From Alteromonas sp. IB21 (GTDB lineage: Bacteria; Pseudomonadota; Gammaproteobacteria; Enterobacterales; Alteromonadaceae), in assembly GCF_016405965.1 (NCBI RefSeq), contig NZ_JAEFCD010000001.1, positions 371,573 to 435,572 on the forward strand: 64,000 nt of DNA. The letters run 5' to 3'. Both the position numbers and the translations under genes were made by a program. Numbering within the stretch: the stretch's first letter is position 1; each line of letters begins with the position of its first letter. This document shows, in pieces, positions 35,633 through 45,287 of this stretch. Below the pieces are notes generated by a model. That model was not told the origin of the DNA. It made no database searches and saw nothing but the letters and a program-made list of their open reading frames with translations.

Positions 35633-36958
35633 TTAATCTGATTTGAAAGACACATGGATACGCGGTTCCCTTGGTTGCAAGTAAACACATTCCCTATTAA
35701 CAATTAAGGCTATAGGTTGGCTATTTAGGTAAATAACTGGCGCGCCATTTCGCTCCCATCGCGGAATACGCCACACCTTTAACCATTCCTTTAATGGTTT
35801 AGATACGCTAGCGTGCTCAGGCTTGATGCGAAGGTTACGCGCATTGGTTTGAAACGTAACCTTGTCGTCCTCTTTGTTCTGGGTTAAAGAAACGGTTATC
35901 GCCCCATTGAGCCAGGGAAGATGATTGTCAGTATTGAGGTTTAACGTGCCACTTGCGTCAGGTTCATGTGTTGTATTTGCTACCCAGTATAGGTCTTTGT
36001 CAAACCGAATCACCCTTCCCCACTTGAAGTTTACTTCAGGTGTTGCATCATGCTTCGCCTTTAACATCGATAGTACTTGGTCGGTTTGTGCTTTAGACGG
36101 TGAAAGCTGCCGTTGTGCATTAAACCACGCCCTTATCACCATGGCTTGCCAAGGCGGTGATAAAGAAGCAAGTTTTTGCCCGTCTAGCCTTAACGCCGTG
36201 CGTTTACACTCCTCATAATATGACTGTGCCGAGTCAACCACAAGCGCGCTTTGCTCTGCACAAAGCGTTGCACTGCGACCCACCGTTTTAGTTAACTGGG
36301 GCCAGCGGTTTAGTAAATGTGGAATAATCTCGTTTCGCAAAAAATTTCTATCAAAGCTATTTTGCTGGTTTGATTCATCCTCAACCCACTGCAGCATTTC
36401 TTCCTCTGCATAGGTAACAATATCAGCTTTCTCTAAAGCCAACATGGGGCGCATAATCAAGGTTTTGCCGCGGTACTGCATCTCTCCCATACCCGCTAAT
36501 CCCTGTGGGCCAGCGCCTCGTTTGAGCTGCAACAGTACGGTTTCAAGCTGATCTTCTGCGTGCTGACCTAACAGCAAAACGCCACCTATTTGCTCGCAAA
36601 CTTCAAGCAGTGCGTTGTACCTAACTTTCCGCGCTTCCGCTTCAAGGCTTTTTCGCGAACCGGTATTTACCTCTACGCGATATAGGTGAAATTGCACATC
36701 TTCGAGGCGACATTGCAATTCACAATGGCCTGCCCAGTTGTCGGCGTTTTCACTCAAACCATGATGTACATGAACCGCGTGGATAGGCGCATCAAACTGT
36801 TCGCGATACGCGATTACGGCTTGCAAAAGAACAGAAGAATCAACACCTCCACTATAAGCGACAACGAGAGGGGTCTGCAAAGACATGTCAGCTTCGCATA
36901 GAAGGTGCTCTAAACGATTTACGACATGTTCGCTTACTGAAGAAACTTGGCGGGACAC
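35633..36958 (-). CDS. tilS: tRNA(Ile)-lysidine synthetase
   Basis: A 441-residue N-type ATP pyrophosphatase with the P-loop SGGVDS at 36-41, a GQHAEDQLETVLLQLKRGAG block, the DESNQQNSFDRNFLRNEIIP motif, a central TilS substrate-binding domain and a C-terminal domain (EWLKVWRIPRWERNGAPVIY). It attaches lysine to C34 of the CAU anticodon of a minor tRNA-Ile so that it reads AUA. The start is GTG at 36958, preceded by AAGAGG. It follows accA in the same direction, the common gammaproteobacterial order, but a strong hairpin lies between the two genes. Confidence 0.96.
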   Translation of the reverse strand: MSRQVSSVSEHVVNRLEHLLCEADMSLQTPLVVAYSGGVDSSVLLQAVIAYREQFDAPIHAVHVHHGLSENADNWAGHCELQCRLEDVQFHLYRVEVNTGSRKSLEAEARKVRYNALLEVCEQIGGVLLLGQHAEDQLETVLLQLKRGAGPQGLAGMGEMQYRGKTLIMRPMLALEKADIVTYAEEEMLQWVEDESNQQNSFDRNFLRNEIIPHLLNRWPQLTKTVGRSATLCAEQSALVVDSAQSYYEECKRTALRLDGQKLASLSPPWQAMVIRAWFNAQRQLSPSKAQTDQVLSMLKAKHDATPEVNFKWGRVIRFDKDLYWVANTTHEPDASGTLNLNTDNHLPWLNGAITVSLTQNKEDDKVTFQTNARNLRIKPEHASVSKPLKEWLKVWRIPRWERNGAPVIYLNSQPIALIVNRECVYLQPREPRIHVSFKSD

Positions 36959-36997
36959 TTATCGGTATGCCTCTTAATTTTACTTGTCTAATAAAGC

Positions 36998-37032
36998 CAA
37001 GGGGTTGGTTACCTTCGGTAAACAACCCCTTG
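36998..37032 (-). terminator. Strong hairpin between accA and tilS
   Basis: CAAGGGGTTG and CAACCCCTTG form a 10-bp outer stem, with an inner TTACC/GGTAA stem around TTC. Leftward it is followed by GCTTTATTAGACA, a poor T-tract, so it may attenuate rather than stop transcription from accA into tilS. Confidence 0.6.
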
Positions 37033-37086
37033 ATATCAATAACTATAGGCGACTCTGCGCTATTCAGGGCAGAGGCTACATGCAGC

Positions 37087-38043
37087 CTAGCAGTAACCGA
37101 ATGACATTAAGCGCGCGTAACGCTCTTCCATTAACTTGGTTTTATCCAGCTCTTTAAGCTGACTAAGCTGTTGTTTAATAACGGCTTTCAAATTAGCTGC
37201 CATACCGTTGTGATCGCGATGCGCGCCACCTAATGGCTCTTCAACAATGCTGTTAATTAGTCCAAGCTCTTTGATTTGTGGTGCACTTACGCCCATCGCT
37301 TCAGCGGCCAAAGGTGCTTTCTCTGCACTTTTCCACAGAATAGACGCACAGCCTTCAGGAGAAATAACCGAGTACGTAGAATATTGAAGCATGTTTACCC
37401 GATCGCCCACACCAATCGCTAGTGCACCGCCCGAGCCGCCTTCGCCGATAACAGTACAAACGATTGGAACCGTAAGCTCTGCCATTTCAAACAAGTTTTT
37501 CGCAATAGCTTCACTTTGACCACGCTCTTCAGCGCCTACGCCTGGGTAGGCACCTGGAGTGTCGATAAAAGTGATGATAGGCATGTTAAAGCGTTCAGCC
37601 ATTTTCATAAGGCGCAATGCCTTGCGATAACCTTCCGGTTTAGGCATACCAAAGTTACGCTTAATTTTTTCATTGGTATCACGACCTTTTTGATGACCAA
37701 TAATCATCACCGGTTGGTCGTCTAACATCGCAGGGCCGCCCACAATCGCTTTGTCATCAGCAAACGCACGGTCGCCAGCAAGCTCGTCGAATTCGGTAAA
37801 AATACGCGGAATATAATCAAGGGTGTACGGACGCATGGGGTGACGTGCCAGTTGCGAAACCTGCCACGCGCCAAGGTCTGAAAAGATCTTCTTCGTCAGT
37901 TCCGCACTTTTACCGCGAAGCTTATTAATTTCTTCTTCAATACCAACGTCAAACTCGCCACCTTGATTTACCAACCTAAGCTCTTCAATTTTTGCTTCTA
38001 ATTCGGCTATTGGCTGTTCAAAGTCCAAAAACTGTATACTCAT
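37087..38043 (-). CDS. accA: Acetyl-CoA carboxylase carboxyltransferase subunit alpha
   Basis: A 318-residue protein, the family's usual length. An N-terminal helical region ([19 protein letters not shown]) precedes the crotonase-type carboxyltransferase fold, with [57 protein letters not shown] and [15 protein letters not shown]. With AccD it transfers the carboxyl group from biotin to acetyl-CoA, giving malonyl-CoA for fatty acid synthesis. It follows dnaE with a 68-bp gap, the standard order. Confidence 0.98.
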   Translation of the reverse strand: MSIQFLDFEQPIAELEAKIEELRLVNQGGEFDVGIEEEINKLRGKSAELTKKIFSDLGAWQVSQLARHPMRPYTLDYIPRIFTEFDELAGDRAFADDKAIVGGPAMLDDQPVMIIGHQKGRDTNEKIKRNFGMPKPEGYRKALRLMKMAERFNMPIITFIDTPGAYPGVGAEERGQSEAIAKNLFEMAELTVPIVCTVIGEGGSGGALAIGVGDRVNMLQYSTYSVISPEGCASILWKSAEKAPLAAEAMGVSAPQIKELGLINSIVEEPLGGAHRDHNGMAANLKAVIKQQLSQLKELDKTKLMEERYARLMSFGYC

Positions 38044-38111
38044 TTCATGTCCTATTCGTGCTACGCTCGCCTATGCAAACGCGAGATGTCCAATCTAACG
38101 AACTCTAACCC

Positions 38112-41100
38112 TTAATGGTAGAGAATTGATACGGCTTTGTCTCCCAAACATTGTTTGAGGTCGTGTAAAAGTTGGTCTTCAGGGGTAACGTACCACCTTG
38201 CACCACACGCTAACGTTACTTCAGCGTCTGGATGGGTTACCGCTAACTGAACGGGACAACTTCCACCGTTAAATGCCTGCAGGATAGATTGCATCTGACT
38301 CATTTTCTTCGGTTCAAGCAACTGGGTGTCAATATTCAGTGCCAGTGCTCTCGCGTTTTTCTCTCGTGCTTGAACAATGTCCATCACATCACGGGCGGTG
38401 ATTGTATTGCCCCCAGAGAAATCATCAAAGCTGACCTGTCCCTTTATTAGCAATATTCTGTCAGTTTCTAACACACTTTCGAACTGTTCGTACATGTCTG
38501 GGAAGAAACGTACATCTATTCTGGCACTCTTATCATCCAGTGTCACTATTGCCCAGCGACGCCCTCGTTTGTTTGTCATAACACGAACGCCAAGCACTAA
38601 GCCCACCGCGCTAGCCATCTGATCTTTATTAGTCGGTTTTAGGTCAACTAAACGACCATCGGTGTAATAACGTAATTCTTCCGCATACTGATTGATGGGG
38701 TGGCCCGTCAAGTAGAGCCCTAAGGTATCTTTTTCACCTTCTAGCCACACTTTTTCTGGCCATTCTGGTACATCAGCAAAGGCCTGCTGTACTTCTTCTG
38801 GCTCGGTGGTTAATAGACCAAACATGTCTGACTGGCCAAACGACTCGGCTTTGGCGTGCTGTCCCGCTGCGGCAAGGGCATCAGGTAGCGAAGCCATTAA
38901 GGTAGCGCGATGCGGACCTAGGTTATCCATGGCGCCAGCCAGCACTAACTTTTCTAACACCCGTTTATTAACGCGTTTGATATCGACTTTTGCACAAAAA
39001 TCAAAAAGATCTTTAAATGCACCTTGGGTTTCGCGCGCTTCGATAATGGCTTCAATAGGACCTTCACCTACACCTTTGATCGCGCCGATACCATAAACAA
39101 TGCGCCCTTTACCATCGACGGTAAATTTATATTTGCCCGCATTCAAATCTGGCGGCAGTATTTCAATACCCATGCGCTCGCATTCATCCACTAGCGTCAC
39201 GATTTTATCGGTGTTATCCATATCCGCCGACATTACCGCAGCCATAAATTCAGCCGGATAATGCACTTTTAGCCAAAGGGTCTGGTAAGACACCAACGCG
39301 TATGCAGCAGAGTGAGACTTGTTAAACCCGTAACCTGCGAACTTCTCTACCAGGTCGAATATCTTCATCGCCAAATCAGGGTCTATATTATTGCCCTTAG
39401 CCCCTTCAGCGAACGTCCCGCGCTGCTTAGCCATTTCCTCTGGCTTTTTCTTACCCATGGCGCGACGAAGCAAGTCAGCGCCGCCTAACGAATAGCCCGC
39501 CATTTCCTGCGCAATCTGCATTACTTGTTCTTGGTATAAGATAATGCCGTAGGTAGGTTCTAGAATTTCTTGAAGGCACTCGTGCTGATATTCGGCATCT
39601 GGGTATGAAATTTCCTCTCGCCCGTGCTTGCGGTCGATAAAGTTATCTACCATACCTGATTGTAATGGCCCAGGACGGAACAGGGCTACCAATGCGATGA
39701 TATCTTCGAAGCAGTCCGGCTTAAGGCGCTTAATCAGCTCTTTCATGCCTCGAGATTCAAGCTGGAAAACCGCAGTGGTTTCGGCGTTTTGAAGGGTTCT
39801 AAAGCTCTTTGCATCTTCAAGGGGAATAGCGCTGATATCTACCTCAACGTTTTTGCCCTCTTTGATCATATCTATTGCCCACTGAATAATCGTCAGCGTA
39901 CGAAGACCCAAGAAGTCGAATTTAACAAGTCCTGCTGTTTCAACGTCGTTTTTGTCGAATTGGGTTACCGGGTTTTTACCTTCGTCATCACAATACAAAG
40001 GTGCAAAATCTGTGATGGTCGTTGGTGCAATAACGACACCACCAGCATGTTTACCCGCGTTACGGGTTACACCTTCAAGGATACGGGCCATATCAATGAG
40101 GTCTTTCACGTCCTCATCGCTTTCATAGACTTCGGGGAGCTGCGGCTCGGCTTTAAACGCTTTTTCTAGCGTCATACCAGGGTCTGGCGGTATAAGTTTT
40201 GAAATTCTGTCTACAAAACCATATGGGTGACCCAATACTCGACCCACATCACGTACTACCGCTTTGGCTGCCATAGTACCAAAGGTAATAATCTGAGATA
40301 CCGCCTGGCGACCGTAGAGCTCGGCTACGTGGTCGATTACCTCGTCTCGTCTGTCCATGCAGAAGTCGACATCGAAGTCGGGCATGGATACACGCTCTGG
40401 GTTCAAGAAACGTTCGAACAGCAAGTCGAATTCAAGAGGATCCAGGTCGGTAATTTTAAGGGCATACGCCACCAATGAACCTGCACCCGAACCCCGCCCT
40501 GGCCCTACCGGAATACCGTTATCCTTACTCCACTGAATAAACTCCATAACGATAAGGAAGTAGCCTGGGAAGCCCATTTGGTTGATAACTTCCAGCTCTA
40601 TGCGAAGTCTGTCATCGTACTCTGGGCGCTTGGCGTTGCGCTCTTCTTCATCAGGAAAAAGAAATACTAACCGTTCTTCAAGCCCTTCTTCAGATACCTT
40701 CACCAAGAAGTCTTCGGTGGTCATCCCGCCGGTTGGAAACTGTGGTAAGAAGTACTCGTTTAAGCGAACCGTCACGTTACAGCGTTTAGCAATTTCAACG
40801 GTATTTTCAATGGCTTCTGGAATATCACTAAATAGCTCAACCATTTCTTCACTCGTGCGAAGATACTGCTGGTCGCTATATCGCTTAGGGCGGCGATTAT
40901 CATCTAACGTATAACCGTCATGAATACATACACGAATTTCGTGCGCCTCGAACCCCTCACGGTCAATGAAGCACACCTCGTTGGTGGCAACCACGGGCAA
41001 ACCGCGCTGCTCGGCAAGCTCTACCGCACGGTGCAAATAATCTTCTTCACCCTGCCTACCTGTTCTAATAAGTTCTAAATAAAAGCGGTCCGGAAAGTGA

Positions 41101-41576
41101 GTTTGATAAAAATCGACAGCGCTGTCTAAAAGCTTGGGATTGTTCTTCGTTAAACCTACGCCCACATCGCCGTGCTGAGCACCAGAGAGAATAATAACCC
41201 CTTCGCTGTGCTCAATAAGCCACGCTTGATCAATCACTGCGCGATGAGCCAAATGCCCGCGAAGATACGCTTTAGATATAAGAACCGTAATATTCTTATA
41301 CCCTTCGTTGTTCATCGCCAATAAGGTGAGTCTGAACGGTTCATCGCCAAAGGATTCATTAGTTACCCAGAAGTCGGTACCTATTATCGGCTTAATACCC
41401 AGATTATGTGCTTCGGAGTAAAACTTGACCAAGCCACACATATTCATTTGGTCGGTTATCGCCACCGCTGGCATCTCAAGTTCGGCAACTTTCCCTAATA
41501 TAGGCTTAACTTTATTTAAGCCGTCCATCATCGAGTAATCGCTGTGAACACGTAAATGAATAAATGGCGATGACAT
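38112..41576 (-). CDS. dnaE: DNA polymerase III subunit alpha
   Basis: The replicative DNA polymerase catalytic subunit. With the ATG at 41576 it is 1,154 residues and begins [19 protein letters not shown]; an upstream ATG at 41594 would add six residues lying inside rnhB. In order it has an N-terminal PHP domain (RVHSDYS at 9-15), the palm with the catalytic aspartates in [10 protein letters not shown] (about 399-408), a fingers region ([27 protein letters not shown] seen around 730), the HhH region and a C-terminal OB fold. The product should act with DnaQ and the beta clamp. It begins 4 bases after the rnhB stop, so the two are translationally close. Confidence 0.98.
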   Translation of the reverse strand: MSSPFIHLRVHSDYSMMDGLNKVKPILGKVAELEMPAVAITDQMNMCGLVKFYSEAHNLGIKPIIGTDFWVTNESFGDEPFRLTLLAMNNEGYKNITVLISKAYLRGHLAHRAVIDQAWLIEHSEGVIILSGAQHGDVGVGLTKNNPKLLDSAVDFYQTHFPDRFYLELIRTGRQGEEDYLHRAVELAEQRGLPVVATNEVCFIDREGFEAHEIRVCIHDGYTLDDNRRPKRYSDQQYLRTSEEMVELFSDIPEAIENTVEIAKRCNVTVRLNEYFLPQFPTGGMTTEDFLVKVSEEGLEERLVFLFPDEEERNAKRPEYDDRLRIELEVINQMGFPGYFLIVMEFIQWSKDNGIPVGPGRGSGAGSLVAYALKITDLDPLEFDLLFERFLNPERVSMPDFDVDFCMDRRDEVIDHVAELYGRQAVSQIITFGTMAAKAVVRDVGRVLGHPYGFVDRISKLIPPDPGMTLEKAFKAEPQLPEVYESDEDVKDLIDMARILEGVTRNAGKHAGGVVIAPTTITDFAPLYCDDEGKNPVTQFDKNDVETAGLVKFDFLGLRTLTIIQWAIDMIKEGKNVEVDISAIPLEDAKSFRTLQNAETTAVFQLESRGMKELIKRLKPDCFEDIIALVALFRPGPLQSGMVDNFIDRKHGREEISYPDAEYQHECLQEILEPTYGIILYQEQVMQIAQEMAGYSLGGADLLRRAMGKKKPEEMAKQRGTFAEGAKGNNIDPDLAMKIFDLVEKFAGYGFNKSHSAAYALVSYQTLWLKVHYPAEFMAAVMSADMDNTDKIVTLVDECERMGIEILPPDLNAGKYKFTVDGKGRIVYGIGAIKGVGEGPIEAIIEARETQGAFKDLFDFCAKVDIKRVNKRVLEKLVLAGAMDNLGPHRATLMASLPDALAAAGQHAKAESFGQSDMFGLLTTEPEEVQQAFADVPEWPEKVWLEGEKDTLGLYLTGHPINQYAEELRYYTDGRLVDLKPTNKDQMASAVGLVLGVRVMTNKRGRRWAIVTLDDKSARIDVRFFPDMYEQFESVLETDRILLIKGQVSFDDFSGGNTITARDVMDIVQAREKNARALALNIDTQLLEPKKMSQMQSILQAFNGGSCPVQLAVTHPDAEVTLACGARWYVTPEDQLLHDLKQCLGDKAVSILYH

Positions 41577-41580
41577 GATG

Positions 41581-42153
41581 TTATTTCTCTTCAAGTAACG
41601 CTTTAACGGGCTTAAAGCTTTTACGATAGCAATCTAAAATGCCATATTCAGCAATGGCTTCAAAGTGTGCTTTGGTGGGGTAACCCTTATGCCCAGCAAA
41701 ATTATACTGCGGGTAAGCTTCATGGAGCGAGATCATGTCGTTATCGCGTTCTACCTTCGCAATAATAGATGCTGCTGAAATTTCTGCGTGCAGGCTATCT
41801 CCCTTCACCACAGCTTCAGACTCAAAATTCCAAGCGGGTACACGGTTACCATCCACACGCACGAAATCCGGCTTTACAGGCAGGCCTTCTACCGCGCGTA
41901 TCATAGCAAGCATGGTAGCGTGCAATATATTAAGCTTGTCTATTTCTTCGGGGCTCGCTCTACCGATACTCCAATACAACGCTTTTTCACGAATTTCTTG
42001 AGCGAGCACTAGCCGTTTTTTCTCGCTAAGCTTTTTAGAGTCAGTGAGTCCTTCGATAGGGTTTTCTGGATCGAGAATAACCGCAGCAGTGACCACATCA
42101 CCTACCAGTGGTCCGCGCCCTACTTCATCAACGCCGGCAATTAACTTATGCAA
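41581..42153 (-). CDS. rnhB: Ribonuclease HII
   Basis: It removes RNA from RNA-DNA hybrids and single ribonucleotides from DNA. The motifs are [16 protein letters not shown] near the N-terminus, [26 protein letters not shown], a [21 protein letters not shown] block and [15 protein letters not shown] place the start at TTG 42153: a strong GGAGG site formed by the end of lpxB is 7 bases upstream, and the product then begins [14 protein letters not shown], which fits the family (190 residues). The ATG at 42195 would overlap lpxB by 50 bases. The chosen start overlaps the lpxB stop by 8 bases, implying coupling. Confidence 0.95.
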   Translation of the reverse strand: MHKLIAGVDEVGRGPLVGDVVTAAVILDPENPIEGLTDSKKLSEKKRLVLAQEIREKALYWSIGRASPEEIDKLNILHATMLAMIRAVEGLPVKPDFVRVDGNRVPAWNFESEAVVKGDSLHAEISAASIIAKVERDNDMISLHEAYPQYNFAGHKGYPTKAHFEAIAEYGILDCYRKSFKPVKALLEEK

Positions 42154-43294
42154 ACAATTCCTCCACGACAGCTTTTGCTGCTGTTTTATCAGCATTGCAT
42201 TTTAGCGTATGGTGGAGGTCGGTGAAACGGGCAATGAGGGCTGAATTGTCACTTTCGAAAAAGTTGAGTAGCTGGTTGCTCATATTCTCTGCATTTACCT
42301 CTTCTTGAAGTAGCTCGGGAATAATCGCTTCGTCTGCCAATAGGTTGGGTAAGGTGAAAAACGGCGCTTTATATAAACGCTGCATTATTTTGTAAGTGAG
42401 CGGTGCAAGTAAATAAGCGGCTACCATTGGGCGCTTACACAACATAGCCTCTAACGTAGCCGTACCTGAAGCAAGCAAAATTACATCGCTTGCTATCATG
42501 GCATCCCGAGAAGTACCTTGGGTTACCTGAATAGGTAAACGCGCTTCTGCGTTGTCGGCTTCAAGCAATAATGCTTTTATTTGTGCAAGACGATGCTCGT
42601 TTGCAGCGGGGATAAGAAACTGAATATCACTGCGCTTGGCATGGATACTCTCTATGGTTTCAAGAAAAACCGGAAGCAGCGTGTCCACTTCGCCGCGACG
42701 GGAACCGGGAAGCACGGCTAAAACTGGTGCAGCATCGTTTATACCCAGTGTCTTTCTAGCTGCCTGCTGGTCTGGCTCTATCGCAATAGCATCAGCCATA
42801 GTGTGCCCAACAAACGTGTAAGGAACGTTATATTTATCGTAGACCTTTTGCTCGAATGGGAACAAGCCTAAAACGCGATTAGCAGCCTTGGCAATCTTGT
42901 GAATTCTCTTTTCACGCCATGCCCACACGGTTGGACTCACGTAGTGGATAGTGTTAATCCCCCGCGCTTTAAGGGCTTTTTCTACTCTTAAATTAAAATC
43001 CGGGGCATCAATCCCCACAAAAACATCTGGAGGGTTTTGCTCAAAGTGAGCAAGAAGCTGTTTCTTTACCTTCAAGATGGCCGGTAAATGGGAAAGGACT
43101 TCAACAAGCCCCATGACTGACAAGGTTTCCATGTCGAAAAGACTATGGAAACCTGCATCTATCATGTTTGGACCGCCAATACCTTCAATGATGGCATCGG
43201 GATATTGGCGTTTTAGTTCTGCAACCATTCCAGCGGCAAGCACATCACCAGAGGGCTCTCCGGCAACCATGCCGATACGAATTGGCGTAGACAT
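42146..43294 (-). CDS. lpxB: Lipid-A-disaccharide synthase
   Basis: A 382-residue GT19 glycosyltransferase. It joins UDP-2,3-diacylglucosamine and lipid X into the lipid A disaccharide at the inner face of the membrane. The sequence shows the N-terminal [17 protein letters not shown], then [58 protein letters not shown] and [16 protein letters not shown], all in family order and length. It lies 2 bases after lpxA. Confidence 0.98.
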   Translation of the reverse strand: MSTPIRIGMVAGEPSGDVLAAGMVAELKRQYPDAIIEGIGGPNMIDAGFHSLFDMETLSVMGLVEVLSHLPAILKVKKQLLAHFEQNPPDVFVGIDAPDFNLRVEKALKARGINTIHYVSPTVWAWREKRIHKIAKAANRVLGLFPFEQKVYDKYNVPYTFVGHTMADAIAIEPDQQAARKTLGINDAAPVLAVLPGSRRGEVDTLLPVFLETIESIHAKRSDIQFLIPAANEHRLAQIKALLLEADNAEARLPIQVTQGTSRDAMIASDVILLASGTATLEAMLCKRPMVAAYLLAPLTYKIMQRLYKAPFFTLPNLLADEAIIPELLQEEVNAENMSNQLLNFFESDNSALIARFTDLHHTLKCNADKTAAKAVVEELFA

Positions 43295-43296
43295 AA

Positions 43297-44067
43297 TTAG
43301 CGAATGATGCCTCGCTTAGCGTCTTGTAAAAACTTGACCATTAACGCCACACCATCAAATTTATCAGCAGGCTCGGCAAGCTTTTCAATCGCTTCATCAA
43401 TGGTATTTCCCTCGCGATAAATAGCTTTATAAGCACGCTTTATCTCTAGCATCTCTTCTTTTGAAAAGCCTCGGCGTTTTAAGCCTTCAGAGTTTATCCC
43501 TTGAGGAACGTTCTTTTGGCCACTTACCATCACGAAAGGAGGAACATCTCTAAGGATGATACCGCCAGCGCCTAAGAAAGCGTGAGCACCAATTTTGCAA
43601 AACTGGTGTATACCTGTAGCGCCGCCAACAATAACAAAGTCGTCGATGTGAACGTGCCCTGCCACCGCTACATTATTCGCGATAATGATATCATCACCTA
43701 AAACGCAGTCATGCGCTATATGTGCGTTAGCCATAAACAAACTGCGAGAACCGATAATGGTAATGCTGTTATCTTGGATGGTCCCTCTGTGAACAGTAAC
43801 CCCTTCACGAAATTCGTTGTCATCACCGATCACAAGTTCTGTAGGCTCACCCGCGTACTTTTTATCTTGGCAGTCTTCGCCGATTGAAGAAAACTGATAA
43901 AACTTGTTGTTTTTACCGATACGCGTTGGGCCGCGTACCACCACATGTGATTTCAGAATACACCCATCACCAATGGTGACGTTATCGTCAACCACGCAAA
44001 AGGGACCAATGGTGACGTTCTCACCAATCGTTGCACTGTCTGAAATTACCGCAGTAGGATGGATCAC
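43297..44067 (-). CDS. lpxA: UDP-N-acetylglucosamine acyltransferase
   Basis: A 256-residue left-handed parallel beta-helix enzyme that starts lipid A synthesis by moving a 3-hydroxyacyl chain from ACP to UDP-GlcNAc. The hexapeptide repeats begin at IHPTAVISDSATIGENVTIG. The catalytic His lies in LFMANAHIAHDCVLGDDI, followed by GGATGIHQFCKIG and GINSEGLKRRGFSKEEM, then the C-terminal helical domain. It is one base from fabZ and two from lpxB. Confidence 0.98.
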   Translation of the reverse strand: MIHPTAVISDSATIGENVTIGPFCVVDDNVTIGDGCILKSHVVVRGPTRIGKNNKFYQFSSIGEDCQDKKYAGEPTELVIGDDNEFREGVTVHRGTIQDNSITIIGSRSLFMANAHIAHDCVLGDDIIIANNVAVAGHVHIDDFVIVGGATGIHQFCKIGAHAFLGAGGIILRDVPPFVMVSGQKNVPQGINSEGLKRRGFSKEEMLEIKRAYKAIYREGNTIDEAIEKLAEPADKFDGVALMVKFLQDAKRGIIR

Positions 44068-44068
44068 G

Positions 44069-44518
44069 TTACGCTATCTCTCTCATCGCACACATAAACT
44101 CTGCACAGCAAGCAATGTCGCCATCGACACTTGCAGTACCTTTAAATTTCCAAATCCCTCTGCGCTCTTTAACTAGAGCAACGTCAAACTCAAGCTTATC
44201 CCCAGGGACAACAGGACGCTTGAAGCGCGCGTTGTCGATTCCCGCATACAAGTATAACTTATCATTATTCCCCATGGTCTTAAATCCTAAAACACCAGCA
44301 GCTTGAGCCATGGCTTCTAAGATAAGAACGCCCGGGAATATAGGCTGCCCAGGGAAGTGCCCAGTGAAACAAGGCTCATTAATGGTAATATTTTTATAAG
44401 CCTTTACAGACTCACCCAGAACATAGTCTGTTACACGATCAACAAGTAAAAATGGATACCTGTGTGGAAGTAATTCCAAAATTTCTTGAATTTCGATGGT
44501 ATTGAGTGAATTGGCCAA
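44069..44518 (-). CDS. fabZ: 3-hydroxyacyl-ACP dehydratase FabZ
   Basis: Hot-dog-fold dehydratase of fatty acid elongation. The catalytic His is in [14 protein letters not shown] and the Glu in [20 protein letters not shown] choose the TTG at 44518 (product starting [20 protein letters not shown], 149 residues) because AGGAGA lies about 7 bases upstream and the length matches the family. A longer ATG start at 44542 has no ribosome-binding site. It begins a tight fabZ-lpxA-lpxB-rnhB-dnaE group. The gene normally found upstream, lpxD, is missing here, and a terminator lies between skp and fabZ, so this group needs its own promoter in the 192-bp gap. Confidence 0.97.
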   Translation of the reverse strand: MANSLNTIEIQEILELLPHRYPFLLVDRVTDYVLGESVKAYKNITINEPCFTGHFPGQPIFPGVLILEAMAQAAGVLGFKTMGNNDKLYLYAGIDNARFKRPVVPGDKLEFDVALVKERRGIWKFKGTASVDGDIACCAEFMCAMREIA

Positions 44519-44649
44519 AAACTTTCTCCTGTATACAAGCATGACCCATGACTATTTCATACCAATGCGGATGATTGATTGGTATTTGGTCAAACTCGCC
44601 GTAAAAACTAAAACGGCGGCAACCATACGCTGTTAAGCGCAAAAAACAA

Positions 44650-44682
44650 ATCAGACCAACACCTTTTGGGCGTTGGCCTGAT
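44650..44682 (-). terminator. Terminator between skp and fabZ
   Basis: On the minus strand ATCAGGCCAACGCC pairs with GGTGTTGGTCTGAT (two G-T pairs), with a short A-rich loop, and is followed by TTTGTTTTTTGC. This is a strong rho-independent terminator for the rpsB-to-skp transcript, in the position where lpxD would normally lie. Confidence 0.88.
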
Positions 44683-44710
44683 CAATTTCTCAACGGTTTA
44701 GAACGGTTGA

Positions 44711-45226
44711 TTAGTTAGTTTTGCTAACCTGCTGAAGAACTTGCTCAGATAAGTCGTGTTCTTCTTTTGCAAATGCAACTGCACCTGCATTAAGTACTAG
44801 GTCGTAACCTTGCTTAGCGGCTACAGAATCAATAGCCTGTTTGATTAGGCCAAGTAGCTTGTTACGCTCTTCGTTGCTGCGGCGTTGGATATTTTGCTGT
44901 AGAGGCTGGCCTTTTTTAGAGAGCTCTTCACGAACTGACAAGATTTTTTGTTCAAGTTCTTTCTTCTCAGTATCGCTCATTGTCGCCGCATCGCGTTGAA
45001 GACGCTCCGCGTAGAACTGGCCGTCGCGCTGAAGTTGGTTCACCTCTTCAAGCTGATCTTTAAACTCAGCTTGGATGGCGTTCTGTATTTCAGCCGCTTG
45101 AGGCATTGCTTGAAAAATACCTTGAACGTCTACTACAGCGACTTTCTGTTCAGCCATCACAGACGTACTTACTAAAGCGCTACCCAACATTGCTCCTGCA
45201 ACGATATGTTTAACCAACTGTTTCAA
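44711..45226 (-). CDS. skp: Periplasmic chaperone Skp/OmpH
   Basis: A 171-residue protein with a signal peptide (about 1-25, ending in SVMAEQ). The mature part starts KVAVVDVQGIFQAMPQ and is a long charged coiled coil (about 45-120), the tentacles of the trimeric chaperone, closing with GYDLVLNAGAVAFAKEEHDL. Skp holds unfolded outer-membrane proteins during passage to BamA, which is encoded immediately upstream. A terminator follows the gene. Confidence 0.96.
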   Translation of the reverse strand: MKQLVKHIVAGAMLGSALVSTSVMAEQKVAVVDVQGIFQAMPQAAEIQNAIQAEFKDQLEEVNQLQRDGQFYAERLQRDAATMSDTEKKELEQKILSVREELSKKGQPLQQNIQRRSNEERNKLLGLIKQAIDSVAAKQGYDLVLNAGAVAFAKEEHDLSEQVLQQVSKTN

Positions 45227-45255
45227 AGGGAACTCCTTTTGTAAATCTTGTTATA

Positions 45256-45276
45256 GAGCGCGATTATTACGCGCTC
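45256..45276 (-). other. Hairpin between bamA and skp
   Basis: GAGCGCG and CGCGCTC form a perfect 7-bp stem around ATTATTA in the 61-bp gap. There is no T-tract on the leftward side, so it is more likely an mRNA stability or attenuation element than a terminator. Confidence 0.4.
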
Positions 45277-45287
45277 GCTTTAATGTT

